DNA from: Pseudoalteromonas luteoviolacea H33-S
GTDB taxonomy: Bacteria; Pseudomonadota; Gammaproteobacteria; Enterobacterales; Alteromonadaceae
Length of the DNA: 64,000 bases
Assembly: GCF_001625695.1 (NCBI RefSeq)
Contig: NZ_AUXY01000083.1
Location: 61,373-125,372 of the forward strand
Direction of reading: 5' to 3'
Shown here: positions 7,728 through 16,969 of the stretch, one piece after another
How positions within the stretch are numbered: the first letter of the stretch is position 1
Layout of the letters: each line of letters starts with the position of its first letter
Translations under genes and position numbers: made by a program
The notes under the pieces: generated by a model
Told to the model about the DNA's origin: nothing
The model's input: the letters and a program-made list of their open reading frames with translations, nothing else
The model's database searches: none

Positions 7728-9212
7728 ATGAGTGCAAATGTCGATTTGGCAAACCGCCCAAGTTACGATCAGGAAATTCAGGACATAGCCGATTACGTTA
7801 TAAATTATAAAGTTGAGTCTCAAGAAGCGGTTGATACGGCTATCTACTGTTTAATGGATACATTAGGTTGTGGAATACTAGCCTTGAGTTTTCCAGAGTG
7901 TACAAAGCATCTGGGGCCATTGGTAAAAGGGACTTTGGTACCAAACGGTGCAAGAGTTCCGGGCACCCAGTTTACTTTAGACCCTGTAAAAGCGGCTTGG
8001 GATATCGGGTGTATTATCCGTTGGCTGGATTTCAATGATACATGGTTAGCGGCTGAGTGGGGGCATCCTTCGGATAACATAGGGGGGGTCTTGGCAGTTG
8101 CAGATTTCTTATCTCAGCAAAAGATGAGTATTGGGCTTACTCCGTTGACTATCAAAGATGTTGTTGTTGCCATGATTAAAGCACATGAAGTGCAAGGTGT
8201 ACTGGCGTTAGAGAATAGTTTTAATCGCGTTGGTTTGTGTCATGTATTACTTGTGCGTGTTGCTACAGCTGCGGTTGTAACTGATCTTATGGGTGGCGAT
8301 AGAGAGCAAGTCATGGCTGCTATCTCTCAAGCGTGGGTAGATGGATCATCACTTCGAACGTATCGACACGCGCCTAATGCTGGCTCACGGAAATCTTGGG
8401 CGGCAGGGGATGCGACCTCTCGAGGGGTAAGGTTAGCTGATATGTCGATTAAGGGAGAAATGGGCATCCCGGGGGTTTTGAGTGCGCCGCAGTGGGGGTT
8501 TTATGATGTATCTTTTAGTCAAACGAATAAAGATCTCGCTTTGAAGCCCCAAGCACAGCGAAAGTTTAGCTTCCAAAGGGACTATGGTGCTTATGTGATG
8601 GAAAACATTCTTTTTAAACTGAGTTTCCCCGCAGAGTTTCACTCGCAAACTGCTTGTGAAGCAGCTGTCATACTTCATAAGCAAGTCTTAAACCGAGTTG
8701 ATGAAATAAAACGTATAGAAATAACAACTCATGAATCTGCGATTCGAATTATTTCTAAAGTAGGTGAGTTGGCAAACCCAGCTGACAGAGATCACTGCTT
8801 GCAATATATGGTCGCAGTCCCTTTATTGTTTGGCACATTGAGTGCTGAAAATTATGAAGACGAGTTTCATTTGCAGCACCCTAAAATCGATATACTTAGA
8901 AGTAAAATGGTGATTAACGAAGATAAGCGTTACAGTGAGGAGTATCATGATCCTGACAAGCGCTCAATTGCCAATGCGATTCAAATCTATTTTCATGATG
9001 GAAGTTGCACTGACAAAATTGAGGTGGAGTACCCAATTGGCCACCGCTGCCGCCGCGAAGAAGGCATTCCGGTATTAAAAGCTAAATTCAAACGAAACTT
9101 GGAAACTCGTTTTCCGAAACGCCAGTGCAATCAAATTATTGATTTGTTTGCTGATAAACATCGACTGTTAAAAACACCGGTAAACCGATTCATGGATTTG
9201 TGGGTGATCTAA
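7728..9212 (+). CDS. prpD: 2-methylcitrate dehydratase family protein (MmgE/PrpD)
   Basis: A 494-residue protein matching PrpD, which dehydrates 2-methylcitrate to cis-methylaconitate in propionate breakdown and can act on citrate in some species, without an iron-sulfur cluster. Diagnostic stretches include DTLGCGILAL, RWLDFNDTW with GHPSDNIGG, and the C-terminal YPIGHRCRREEG. The ATG used has CAGGAG seven bases upstream; an earlier in-frame ATG would add 20 residues lacking family similarity. It stands alone, without prpB, prpC or acnD beside it, and faces a Fur-like palindrome. That points to iron control rather than the usual propionate operon. Family assignment is firm; the physiological role is inferred. 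Confidence 0.85.
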   Translation: MSANVDLANRPSYDQEIQDIADYVINYKVESQEAVDTAIYCLMDTLGCGILALSFPECTKHLGPLVKGTLVPNGARVPGTQFTLDPVKAAWDIGCIIRWLDFNDTWLAAEWGHPSDNIGGVLAVADFLSQQKMSIGLTPLTIKDVVVAMIKAHEVQGVLALENSFNRVGLCHVLLVRVATAAVVTDLMGGDREQVMAAISQAWVDGSSLRTYRHAPNAGSRKSWAAGDATSRGVRLADMSIKGEMGIPGVLSAPQWGFYDVSFSQTNKDLALKPQAQRKFSFQRDYGAYVMENILFKLSFPAEFHSQTACEAAVILHKQVLNRVDEIKRIEITTHESAIRIISKVGELANPADRDHCLQYMVAVPLLFGTLSAENYEDEFHLQHPKIDILRSKMVINEDKRYSEEYHDPDKRSIANAIQIYFHDGSCTDKIEVEYPIGHRCRREEGIPVLKAKFKRNLETRFPKRQCNQIIDLFADKHRLLKTPVNRFMDLWVI

Positions 9213-9236
9213 GCGGCGGTTTGCTCAATTGAACCA

Positions 9237-9268
9237 TAACTCAGTTGGAATTGATTTTAACTGAGTTA
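9237..9268 (+). terminator. Hairpin after the prpD-like gene
   Basis: A perfect 10-bp stem (TAACTCAGTT with AACTGAGTTA) encloses a 12-base loop. No clear T-run follows, so it may be a weak terminator or an RNA-stabilising stem. Confidence 0.4.
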
Positions 9269-9342
9269 CAACGCAATATTTGCTTGCCTATGTCTTTTAG
9301 AGAGTTAAAATCCAGCTCCACTCATTTATAAAAGGAAATCCC

Positions 9343-9777
9343 ATGAGTAAAGTAGTTCGAGTCGGGGTTGGAGTTATTATCAAGCGAGGCAATCAAGTTT
9401 TATTGGGTGAACGCATTGGGGCCCATGGCGCAAACACTTGGGCAACACCAGGTGGTCATTTGGAATTTGGCGAAAGTATTGAGTCTTGTGCAGTCCGTGA
9501 GGTACTTGAGGAGACCGGATTAACGGTTGTGGATGTCAAACAAGTTGGTTTCACTAATGATATTTTTGAGCGTGAAGATAAGCATTACATCACTATATTT
9601 GTTGAGGCGCGATGTGATGAAGGAGAGGCACAAATTTTAGAACCGCATAAATGCAAGCAATGGCAGTGGTTTACTTGGGATAACTTACCAAAACCGTTAT
9701 TTATTCCTATGGTGAATTTAATCAAAGAAAACACTGAACTTTCGACATCAAAAAGTGAGTATATTTCCCTTAAATAA
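9343..9777 (+). CDS. Nudix hydrolase (MutT/NUDT15-like)
   Basis: The 144-residue protein has a complete Nudix box, GGHLEFGES through REVLEETGL, fitting GX5EX7REUXEEXGU with all metal-binding glutamates. The N-terminal RVGVGVIIKRGNQVLLGER and the GAHGANTWATPGG segment resemble the NUDT15/MTH2-like branch, which hydrolyses (oxidised or modified) nucleoside triphosphates. AAAGGA precedes the ATG. It appears to be a single-gene unit. Substrate class is a family-level guess. Confidence 0.85.
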   Translation: MSKVVRVGVGVIIKRGNQVLLGERIGAHGANTWATPGGHLEFGESIESCAVREVLEETGLTVVDVKQVGFTNDIFEREDKHYITIFVEARCDEGEAQILEPHKCKQWQWFTWDNLPKPLFIPMVNLIKENTELSTSKSEYISLK

Positions 9778-9899
9778 AGAAGTTTAGATTATTTATTTTA
9801 TTGCACACTGTTTGCACAATCAGCTCTTATAGTCAAAAAAACAGCAATAGTTAACCATATTTGGTGACGACAGTTTCTTTTTCTATGGGAGTGTTTGAT

Positions 9900-11027
9900 A
9901 TGAAGCAATGTTCAATTGTTCATAATATATCTGTACTTACAGCAAGTGCGACTATGTTGATGTTGGCAGGGTGTGGCTCCAGTAGTAGTGATAACACACA
10001 AACTGAGTCAACTACACAGCAAAGTGTAGATAACACAGCAGATACCAGTACATCTAGTAGCTCGAATAGCACTTCAGATACCAGCAGCAACACTTCAACA
10101 TCAGACACGACGAGTGGTACCAGCACTGACAATTCAGGCGATACGAGTGACAGCACGGATAGCTCAGATGGTGTTGATAATGGAACTGCTGCGACATCAG
10201 GTTCAACTGACGGTGTGTTATGTGATTATTTCTATAATGAGTTTAATGACTCTGCATCGGTCCAAGCGACAAGTAATGCAGATTGGAATTGCACAGGCAG
10301 TGCGAGAACATTAACAGCAAATGGTATTCCTGACCACCAAACAGGTACTTTCCCAAATCCAGGCAATCCAAATACGATCAGTGAAACGTCAGTGTCAATC
10401 AGCTACTCGCTAACACCAACAAAAACTGAGACCACTTCAACGCTCGGTGGCCCAAGAGGTGCAACGGGTTATGTTTTGAATGGTGTAAAAATTGATGCCA
10501 ATACAGCTGGCTCCTGTGATGACTCTGGCAATGATTGTTCGCTTGTGGGGAATACAGGAAACTGGAGCATTGAAGCGTTGGGTCAAACGAGCTTTGATTT
10601 TGGTACCGATGATAATAACGCTCATGTGCAACCGGATGGATCATATCATTACCATGGCATGCCAGAAGGGTTTATAGCGCTTCGCGGTGGCTCAGACACA
10701 ACCATGACATTAATTGGTTGGGCGGCAGATGGCTTTCCAATTTATGCGCGATATGGTTATAGCGATTCTGATGATGCACAGTCCGCGCTCAAAGTGATCA
10801 CAGGTAGCTATCAACTGGTTGAAAATGTCAGCAGCAATCGACCATCTACCTTAGTCTATGCGTTAGGCACCTTTGCACAGGATTGGGAATACGTAGCGGG
10901 TAGTGGAGATCTAGACGAGTGTAATGGGCGTTTTGGGGTAACACCTGAATTTCCTGAAGGCATTTATCATTACTATGCAACGGACAGTTATCCATATTTT
11001 CAGCGTTGTGTGAAAGGTGAAATATAA
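9900..11027 (+). CDS. YHYH-domain lipoprotein with Ser/Thr-rich linker
   Basis: A 375-residue lipoprotein. The signal sequence ends in LMLAGC. About 65 residues of low-complexity Ser/Thr/Asp (repeated DTSS, STSD units) then form a flexible tether. The folded part from about residue 95 carries the YHYH signature (SYHYHGMPEG) with conserved His and Asp residues and GWAADGFPIYARYGY, as in the YHYH domain family of Proteobacteria. The linker would hold the domain away from the membrane. The ATG with GGGAG upstream is preferred to an upstream GTG/ATG. It is followed after 15 bases by an EF-hand protein, likely co-transcribed. Function of the family is not established. Confidence 0.8.
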   Translation: MKQCSIVHNISVLTASATMLMLAGCGSSSSDNTQTESTTQQSVDNTADTSTSSSSNSTSDTSSNTSTSDTTSGTSTDNSGDTSDSTDSSDGVDNGTAATSGSTDGVLCDYFYNEFNDSASVQATSNADWNCTGSARTLTANGIPDHQTGTFPNPGNPNTISETSVSISYSLTPTKTETTSTLGGPRGATGYVLNGVKIDANTAGSCDDSGNDCSLVGNTGNWSIEALGQTSFDFGTDDNNAHVQPDGSYHYHGMPEGFIALRGGSDTTMTLIGWAADGFPIYARYGYSDSDDAQSALKVITGSYQLVENVSSNRPSTLVYALGTFAQDWEYVAGSGDLDECNGRFGVTPEFPEGIYHYYATDSYPYFQRCVKGEI

Positions 11028-11042
11028 AAAGAGGTAGATGTA

Positions 11043-11555
11043 ATGACTTACTTTAAAAATCACTTTTGGTGTATTTGTTTTTTGGTGTTCAGCGTGTCTG
11101 CTAATGCACACCTTATGGTCGCTGAGCGTGGTACGCTTAACTTCGATGAAACAGGTGTTTATACCGTGATATCGCTATCGGCATCTAACTTTTTAGCGGC
11201 GGATACAGATAAAGATAGACACCTGTCTTTCACTGAGTTTAAGCAGGGAAAAGAGGCTATTTTCAAGCAAGTATTGGCTGGCATCTATATGCAACAGGGT
11301 GAACAAATCCAGTATTTGGAGGGATTGATGTTGTCTCCTCAAGCGTCTCACCATGGCAATGGCCGTGAGATAGACCAAATTATTGTTATGGGTAAGTTCA
11401 TGAATGTGGATCACACGAAGAACCTGTCATTCCATAATGTTTTTTACGGTGATAAGGCGCATAGCTCTGTAGAAATAACCGCGAAATATAAACGGTTAGG
11501 ACTGAAAAAAGCATTTGTTCTGACCTCGAAAAAACAAGGTGAGAGAGTATTTTAG
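11043..11555 (+). CDS. Periplasmic EF-hand protein
   Basis: The 170-residue protein has a signal peptide (cleavage near VSANAH). A canonical EF-hand calcium loop, DTDKDRHLSFTE, at about residues 58-69 has Asp/Asp/Asp/His/Ser/Glu at the binding positions. The remainder is beta-rich with several His residues. A GAGGT site precedes the ATG and the YHYH lipoprotein lies directly upstream, so the two probably form an operon and may act together at the cell surface. The exact role is unknown. Confidence 0.7.
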   Translation: MTYFKNHFWCICFLVFSVSANAHLMVAERGTLNFDETGVYTVISLSASNFLAADTDKDRHLSFTEFKQGKEAIFKQVLAGIYMQQGEQIQYLEGLMLSPQASHHGNGREIDQIIVMGKFMNVDHTKNLSFHNVFYGDKAHSSVEITAKYKRLGLKKAFVLTSKKQGERVF

Positions 11556-11581
11556 CCTAACTTAATGGTGAGCAGCTGCAA

Positions 11582-12469
11582 TTAGGGTGATTGAGCTTGC
11601 TCACGAGCCAAAATAACATCTAGACGCTTTAACTCATTGCTGTCGAACAAGTTATGTTTGAGCGCACTTATTCTTGCGTCTTGCTGTTCGAGAGCACCTT
11701 GCGCCACAATCGCTTGATACGCTTGCTTGTAGTGTCTAATTCTGTGTTGCCATTGCTTTTGCTTCAATTGCAGTGCAATAAGTCGCTCGGCAGCTTCACC
11801 GCCAAAGTTTGTACTAAGTTGGTTATAGTCCATAGAATGCCAGTTGTTTTTTAGTGTTAAAAAGCGCTGCGATGATTCAATAACCTGTCGCTGCGCGTCT
11901 GGCAGTTGAGAGATATGTGCATCGAGTAGTGATTTGCGCATGTCTTCACTGAGTGTTTTGTCAGAGAGAATTTGCCAACGTGTCAGGGTGTGCGTGTGCC
12001 AGCTGTTTTCATCTTCAAACCATGCATTGATAACCTGCTGGGAAAAGTATTGTCGTTGCAAGGCCGTTAAAGCTTCAAAGCGTTCATGTATGTTTAAAAA
12101 AGGGTCCACTTTAGTGAGTGCCATTTTATAACTCATGTAATCATGGGCGAGTGACCGTAAGCAAATTGGCAGCTGTTCAATACACTGAGGCCAGCTTTCA
12201 ACTTGCTGTTTATGCTGAAGTTTAACTAACCAATCGTCGATGTATGTTTTGTGTGACTTTGTCACAGTGCTGCATATTGGTGTGGGGTTGGAGCTAATAG
12301 GAACCTTGGTTGTTGCACGTGTTTTAGGTTTTTGAACATTAAGCTTTTGAACAGTAGGATAGTGCAGTACGATTTGCTCAGCGCTTTGTGTGTTGGTATT
12401 GAAATGCCACATAACTAAGGCGCATAGCGCCCCAGCAATCGTCAACGTTAACAGATGTTTTCCTTTCAC
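11582..12469 (-). CDS. lifO: Lipase-specific foldase (lipase chaperone, Lif)
   Basis: This 295-residue protein fits the Lif/LipB foldases that anchor in the inner membrane and fold secreted family I lipases in the periplasm. It has an N-terminal membrane segment (about residues 6-22), a proline/threonine-rich spacer, then the helical folding domain. Recognisable elements are the region around RRQYF-like QRQYFSQQVINAWF and the C-terminal FGGEAAERLIAL. Its start codon overlaps the stop of the lipase gene as ATGA, so translation is coupled and the pair is a canonical lip-lif operon. Assignment rests on both sequence and context. Confidence 0.9.
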   Translation of the reverse strand: MKGKHLLTLTIAGALCALVMWHFNTNTQSAEQIVLHYPTVQKLNVQKPKTRATTKVPISSNPTPICSTVTKSHKTYIDDWLVKLQHKQQVESWPQCIEQLPICLRSLAHDYMSYKMALTKVDPFLNIHERFEALTALQRQYFSQQVINAWFEDENSWHTHTLTRWQILSDKTLSEDMRKSLLDAHISQLPDAQRQVIESSQRFLTLKNNWHSMDYNQLSTNFGGEAAERLIALQLKQKQWQHRIRHYKQAYQAIVAQGALEQQDARISALKHNLFDSNELKRLDVILAREQAQSP

Positions 12470-13383
12470 AGGTTGAGCCCTTTTAAGCGAATGATATGTT
12501 GTCTGTATAAAGTTAACGGATCAGTTTCAAATAGATGGTGGATCCCTATGGTTTGATTGACTTGATCTAAATGGTTCATCTTAAAATCATTGCCTATGAC
12601 TTGCCCTAAATTGCTCGAGCAGGCTGACACCAGTCCATCATTAGGCTCGTCAAAAACCTGTGAGATAAATGCCAAAGGTGTATCGGCGGGGTCAAACACA
12701 TTGGTCCATGCTTTAGCGCCACTCCAAGAAAAATAATAAACACCATTTTGCTCAAGCATGTTGCCTTGACCACAATATTGGTCTGGTACGCCTTCAGGGT
12801 ATTTTTGGTTAAATGCAAGGGTGCCTTCTGTGGTTAATGCTTCAAGTGCTTGTAAAGCATCTTTAGGTGCAGTGGCCTTTCCCGAAAGTAAATCAATTAA
12901 CCCTGCCAATGCATTTGCCAGCGATGCCAAAAACTGCTCAGAAAAAGAACCTCGGTCAACACCGCCTCTAACGACATCGGCAAATCGACTCCCCCAGTTT
13001 ACACCGCCAATACTGGTTACCGATGCAACCCACTGTGGTTTTACTGATGCCACATAGCGGATCGTTTGTGCACCTTGGCTATGACCGATTAAATTCACCT
13101 TGTCTTTACCCGTTATTGCCCTGATCAAAGCGACTTGCTCAAGCAGTTGCTCACCTCTCAATTCTGAGTTATGTGCAGAGGAGACTTCTGCGACGAAAAC
13201 ATTGCCACCTTCTTGTTGAATGATTGAGGGGACTCGATAAAAGTAATCAACACCGAGCAAGTTATCGAATCCAAATAAGCCATGTACCAGAACCACTGGG
13301 TATTCGAGGGTGTCTCGGCTATAAGCTAAGTGTGTAAAGCAAGACGTAAAGCCTAAAATGAGAATCAGAATGAACCTTTTCAT
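12466..13383 (-). CDS. lipA: Secreted triacylglycerol lipase, family I
   Basis: A 305-residue exported alpha/beta hydrolase. It starts MKRFILILILGF with a signal peptide cleaved before RDTLEYPVVLVHG. The oxyanion-hole HG motif, the nucleophile elbow GHSQG, and later Asp and His (in MNHLDQVNQ and IGIHHLF) give the usual lipase triad. Family I.1/I.2 lipases need a dedicated foldase, and the overlapping downstream gene supplies it. The start was chosen because GGAG lies seven bases upstream; an earlier ATG would disrupt the signal peptide. Secretion should be by Sec plus the type II system. Confidence 0.9.
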   Translation of the reverse strand: MKRFILILILGFTSCFTHLAYSRDTLEYPVVLVHGLFGFDNLLGVDYFYRVPSIIQQEGGNVFVAEVSSAHNSELRGEQLLEQVALIRAITGKDKVNLIGHSQGAQTIRYVASVKPQWVASVTSIGGVNWGSRFADVVRGGVDRGSFSEQFLASLANALAGLIDLLSGKATAPKDALQALEALTTEGTLAFNQKYPEGVPDQYCGQGNMLEQNGVYYFSWSGAKAWTNVFDPADTPLAFISQVFDEPNDGLVSACSSNLGQVIGNDFKMNHLDQVNQTIGIHHLFETDPLTLYRQHIIRLKGLNL

Positions 13384-13637
13384 GTATATGCTCCAATTGT
13401 TACAGTTTAGTAACATTAAAACTAGAGCAAGTACTTCAGATATCAAGTGAAAAGGTTGAAAAATAGACAGAGTGTTGAGTGGATTGATTGCTTATATAAA
13501 CGAGTTTTTATTTAACTTTTTGATACAAAATCAATTAATAAAATCTTGATTTTCAGTACATGCAATTATAGTTATAGATAGTGATGAGTTTTGAACTGGG
13601 GCAAATTGTCTTGATAACAATTTGCCTGTCTGCATGA

Positions 13638-14069
13638 TTAAGTATGTGTATTGATACCATACTGATAGTGTTCAATTTTCTTAAGCAATGCTTCGTGATT
13701 GTTTACCACATCAGAATTGGCCGGGTGCTGTGATTTTACATAAGCGAGGTCCTCACGCATTTGCTCTATCACGTTAAATGGTTTGGTGTTAGCGTCATTT
13801 AACGTTGTACCGCCCAGTTGACCATCATGTTTAATAAGGCCATAACGACCGGTTAAAAATGCCATTTCACCCATGGTCAAATAACCTGATTCATAAAGTG
13901 TAGTTGCCGCCTCACTTTGCTCTTTTAAGGTCATGTTGGTGAAATCAAATGCGCGTTCAGGGCGGTTTGTACGTGTTGATTGCGTTATTTGGTCGGTATT
14001 TTGTGCAGGCGTTGTTAACGTACTTTGCCGTGTTGGCGCATATGTGTGCGCTGTATTTTGAATTTGCAT
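13638..14069 (-). CDS. Hypothetical cytoplasmic protein
   Basis: The chosen start gives 143 residues. The N-terminal 40 are polar and Gln/Thr-rich, likely disordered. A helical region with LTMGEMAFLTGRYG follows, then a C-terminal helix. AAGGA seven bases before this ATG supports the start; an upstream ATG would add 18 unlikely residues. No signal peptide. I do not recognise the family. It resembles small Pseudoalteromonas/Vibrio proteins of unknown function by style only. Confidence 0.5.
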   Translation of the reverse strand: MQIQNTAHTYAPTRQSTLTTPAQNTDQITQSTRTNRPERAFDFTNMTLKEQSEAATTLYESGYLTMGEMAFLTGRYGLIKHDGQLGGTTLNDANTKPFNVIEQMREDLAYVKSQHPANSDVVNNHEALLKKIEHYQYGINTHT

Positions 14070-14135
14070 ATTCTGTCCTTGTATTTGCTTTGCTTTAAAT
14101 TTAAGCAATCTGCATTCCAACAATATGCGGTGAAT

Positions 14136-14162
14136 AAAAAAGAGCCGATTGGCTCTTTTTTA
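14136..14162 (-). terminator. Rho-independent terminator for the hmp operon
   Basis: AAAAGAGCC and GGCTCTTTT form a strong stem around GATT, with A and T runs on both sides, so it can stop transcription in either direction. It directly follows hmp. Confidence 0.85.
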
Positions 14163-14167
14163 AAAGG

Positions 14168-15331
14168 TTATAGAGCTTGGTGAGGGCCAAACACCTCGTA
14201 AAGAATACGGCTATCGTCAACACCCAAATCAATTAATTGGGTTTTTATAAACGCCATGAATGCGCTTGGTCCACAAAGGTAAAATTCACCGGTTTCTATT
14301 GGTAATTCAGAAGATATTTCAGCTAGGTACATTCTCCCCTCGCGGTGCCCGATGGCATTATTCTCTATCCAATAATGGCTTTGCAAAGAGGAAACTTGTG
14401 GTTTGAAAGCTTCTACATTGTCATAAAATGCGTGCTCAGCATGCGTACGTGCCGCATGCAAGAACCAGCATGGTGTGTTTGATGCGTTTGATTTGATTGT
14501 TTGCAGCATCGCCATCATTGGTGTGATCCCGACGCCTGCACTGATAAATACCTTAGGTGCATCTGACGCTAACAGTACAAAATCACCAGCAGGTGGGTAT
14601 GCATCTATTTCGTCGCCTTGCTCAAGTGTGTGCAAATAGTTTGAAACTAACCCCTCTTTTTTAACTGAAATACGATAATGATCACTTTGACTTGATTGCG
14701 ACAATGAGTACTGTCTGATCTGGCGATTTTCAGACCCTTGAATCTCACAATCTACGGCAAGGTATTGCCCCGCTTGATAGCTAGCCACAGGTCGTTTATC
14801 TAGCGGTGTTAGATAAAAACTCTTGATAACTTCTGACTCTTGTACAATCTTGGTAATTTCAAAGCGACGACGGCCGCGCCAGCCTCCAGATTTATGTTCA
14901 TTATTTTGATAAATTGCTTCTTCTTGAGTGATGAATAAGTCAGCCAAAGCACCATAAGCTTGGGCCCAAGCATCAATGATCTCTGGTGTACATTCATTGG
15001 GAAACATTTCCTGTAATGTGGCCAATAGATGGGTACCTACAATGGGATAATGCTCAGGTAAAATGTTTAAACTGGCGTGTTTATGATTGATGCGCTCAAT
15101 AGCCTGCGCTAATACCGCGGGATTATCTATGTGGGTTGCATAAGCCGCCAGTGCATTAAATAGCGCAAACTGTTGCTTGCCGGTTTTTTGATTACTGATA
15201 TTAAAAACATCTAATAACTCAGGGTTATGACTAAACATACGTTTGTAAAAGTGATCAGTGACCGCAGGTCCTGCATTAGCGAGCAGAGGAATGGTGTCCT
15301 TAACCAGTTTAATTGTTTGAGTTGATAACAT
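14168..15331 (-). CDS. hmp: Flavohemoprotein, nitric oxide dioxygenase
   Basis: A 387-residue three-domain protein that oxidises NO to nitrate with O2 and NAD(P)H. It has a globin domain (about 1-140, proximal His in HKHASLNI), an FAD-binding domain with RQYSLSQ, and an NAD-binding domain with GVGITPMMAML and LCGPSAFM. The ATG used has GGAG seven bases upstream, and the gene begins just 14 bases after nnrS ends. It is the last gene of an operon with a small membrane protein and nnrS, divergent from norR. NO-responsive control by NorR through sigma-54 is expected. Confidence 0.95.
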   Translation of the reverse strand: MLSTQTIKLVKDTIPLLANAGPAVTDHFYKRMFSHNPELLDVFNISNQKTGKQQFALFNALAAYATHIDNPAVLAQAIERINHKHASLNILPEHYPIVGTHLLATLQEMFPNECTPEIIDAWAQAYGALADLFITQEEAIYQNNEHKSGGWRGRRRFEITKIVQESEVIKSFYLTPLDKRPVASYQAGQYLAVDCEIQGSENRQIRQYSLSQSSQSDHYRISVKKEGLVSNYLHTLEQGDEIDAYPPAGDFVLLASDAPKVFISAGVGITPMMAMLQTIKSNASNTPCWFLHAARTHAEHAFYDNVEAFKPQVSSLQSHYWIENNAIGHREGRMYLAEISSELPIETGEFYLCGPSAFMAFIKTQLIDLGVDDSRILYEVFGPHQAL

Positions 15332-15344
15332 AGGTATTCTCCAA

Positions 15345-16559
15345 TTAACCACGACGCCCGTCGAGGCGATGTTTCATTAAAATAGGGGTGTAAATCGCAA
15401 CGAAAATGGTAAATGCACCAGACCATAAAATAGCGCTGGCAAGCCATGCATCGTGCGGATTGATAAATAAAGGAAATAGACTTCTGATCAGGGCTGATAG
15501 AAAACACAGTGCAAATGCCACACTCAGAAGCGGGTGTGCCTTGAGTGGTCTTGCGGTATGTCCTAATGACACTCTCGACATAATTGATAAAATCATCAGA
15601 CCCATTGCACCTATGGTGATCAAGTGCAAAGCGTCTTTGGCTTGCCATGCAAAGTTCAAATAGGCACCGCCAAATCCGATCAAGCCTATGGCCATCAAGC
15701 AATATGCGATATAGAGCGACCAAAGTAAGGGGACTTGCCAGATTGCGAATTTGAACCAGTACACGCTTCGAGCGATATGCAACAGGCCTGTTACTATGAG
15801 TAGGTAGCCTGGGTTTATAGGGCTATTAAATACATGGTGAGCAAAGAAACCGATAAGCCCTAATAAAGCACTCCAAAACAATGCTGTGTTGAGCAAAGGC
15901 GTTGTCGTTTGCGATTGCAGGTTTAGCCCTCTTGCAATAAAAAACGGTAATACGCGCCCTGCAATGATGCTGATTAAAACAGTAAAACCAAGTACACCAA
16001 TATGTGACAAAGTAAGTGCAAACAGGTAGTTGTGGGTGGCAACCAACCAGATAAAGGTCAAATTGACACTCGCCATAAGCGATAAAATTACGATAAATTG
16101 ATAGTTATTTTTGCTCTTAGCTTGCACCAGTGTATTGGTCAGATGTGTGATGCTCAGTAACCAAAATAAGCCTTGGCAGATAGCGAGCCAAATGTAAGGG
16201 CTATCGGAGAATACAAAAATTAATCTTGCGGCTAACCACAAGCTGCACAGCAATAGCAGCTGAACGCCATTTATCGTTGGGATCTCCGTCCAGTTTTTTG
16301 AAGCGGTGAACAAAAAACCGATAGCGACGGCACTGGCAAAGCCAAATAACATTTCATGGGCGTGCCAAAGTGTCGCGGGTACGGGGCTTTGCCAAGATAA
16401 AATGCCAGATAACACACTTCCCCAAATGAGCATACTGACAACAGCCCAAGTCGCTGATAGCCAGAATAAAGGTCTAAATCCCAACATCAAAAAGGGCCAA
16501 GTAGATGGCTTTAACAGAATGAGTTTTGGTAGAGGCTCTTCAATTGGCAACATTGTCAC
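15345..16559 (-). CDS. nnrS: NnrS family membrane heme protein
   Basis: A polytopic protein of about 404 residues with around twelve hydrophobic helices and the NnrS pattern of conserved His residues (WHAHEMLFG, LSHIGVLGF, and LITIGAMGLMILSIMSR). NnrS proteins bind heme and protect against nitrosative stress. The GTG start is preferred to a later ATG because GGAGG is seven bases upstream, and its G is the last base of the upstream TAG stop, giving tight translational coupling. Family and operon context agree. Confidence 0.9.
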   Translation of the reverse strand: MTMLPIEEPLPKLILLKPSTWPFLMLGFRPLFWLSATWAVVSMLIWGSVLSGILSWQSPVPATLWHAHEMLFGFASAVAIGFLFTASKNWTEIPTINGVQLLLLCSLWLAARLIFVFSDSPYIWLAICQGLFWLLSITHLTNTLVQAKSKNNYQFIVILSLMASVNLTFIWLVATHNYLFALTLSHIGVLGFTVLISIIAGRVLPFFIARGLNLQSQTTTPLLNTALFWSALLGLIGFFAHHVFNSPINPGYLLIVTGLLHIARSVYWFKFAIWQVPLLWSLYIAYCLMAIGLIGFGGAYLNFAWQAKDALHLITIGAMGLMILSIMSRVSLGHTARPLKAHPLLSVAFALCFLSALIRSLFPLFINPHDAWLASAILWSGAFTIFVAIYTPILMKHRLDGRRG

Positions 16560-16807
16560 TAGCGCACCTCCAAGCCTAAGCTGTACTGGCACAAGCACCG
16601 CACTACATAGCTAATTTTTAATAGAGTGGCGAACAACAAACTGCCAATATGCGCACTGATCTGTATGGGTATAGATAGCAGGTGAGAAAGCGGGTAACTG
16701 GCGATGATAGCGAAGCCAAAGCCGACTATACTGGCGACAAGTAGCCAATTCGAAGCGCTAAGTAAACGAGTAAAAACGCCCGTAAAGTTCTCTTGTTGTA
16801 TTTGCAT
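16559..16807 (-). CDS. Small membrane protein in the NO operon
   Basis: An 82-residue protein with two hydrophobic helices (about residues 19-38 and 48-72) and a cytoplasmic N terminus with a Gln-rich start. It is the first gene of the NorR-controlled operon, and its stop overlaps the nnrS start by one base. I do not recognise a named family. Position and topology suggest a helper of NnrS or a respiratory component. Confidence 0.65.
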   Translation of the reverse strand: MQIQQENFTGVFTRLLSASNWLLVASIVGFGFAIIASYPLSHLLSIPIQISAHIGSLLFATLLKISYVVRCLCQYSLGLEVR

Positions 16808-16846
16808 ATGTACACCTACTTAGGTTGATTTCGTGTCATATACATC

Positions 16847-16862
16847 GCACAAGATGTGCCAA
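16847..16862 (-). promoter_or_regulatory. Sigma-54 (-24/-12) promoter of the NO operon
   Basis: On the minus strand the sequence TTGGCACATCTTGTGC has GG and GC separated by exactly ten bases, matching the sigma-54 consensus TGGCAC-N5-TTGC closely. It lies about 40-55 bases before the first gene of the operon and downstream of the NorR boxes, as needed for an enhancer-driven promoter. Confidence 0.85.
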
Positions 16863-16914
16863 CTTTTAATTGCAATAAAAACATATAGTTATGATTTTTG
16901 TAATTTACATTAGA

Positions 16915-16925
16915 GTCAATTTGAC
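16915..16925. promoter_or_regulatory. NorR binding site 1
   Basis: GTCAATTTGAC matches the NorR enhancer consensus GTCA-N3-TGAC (GT-N7-AC core) exactly. It lies about 54 bases upstream of the -24 element of the divergent operon. Confidence 0.8.
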
Positions 16926-16958
16926 ATACTCTAAATGGAGTCTTTTCATGCTTTATAG

Positions 16959-16969
16959 GTCAATATGAC
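16959..16969. promoter_or_regulatory. NorR binding site 2, abutting the norR start codon
   Basis: GTCAATATGAC is a second exact GTCA-N3-TGAC match. It ends on the base before the norR ATG and overlaps its ribosome site, so NorR bound here could also limit its own synthesis. Confidence 0.75.
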
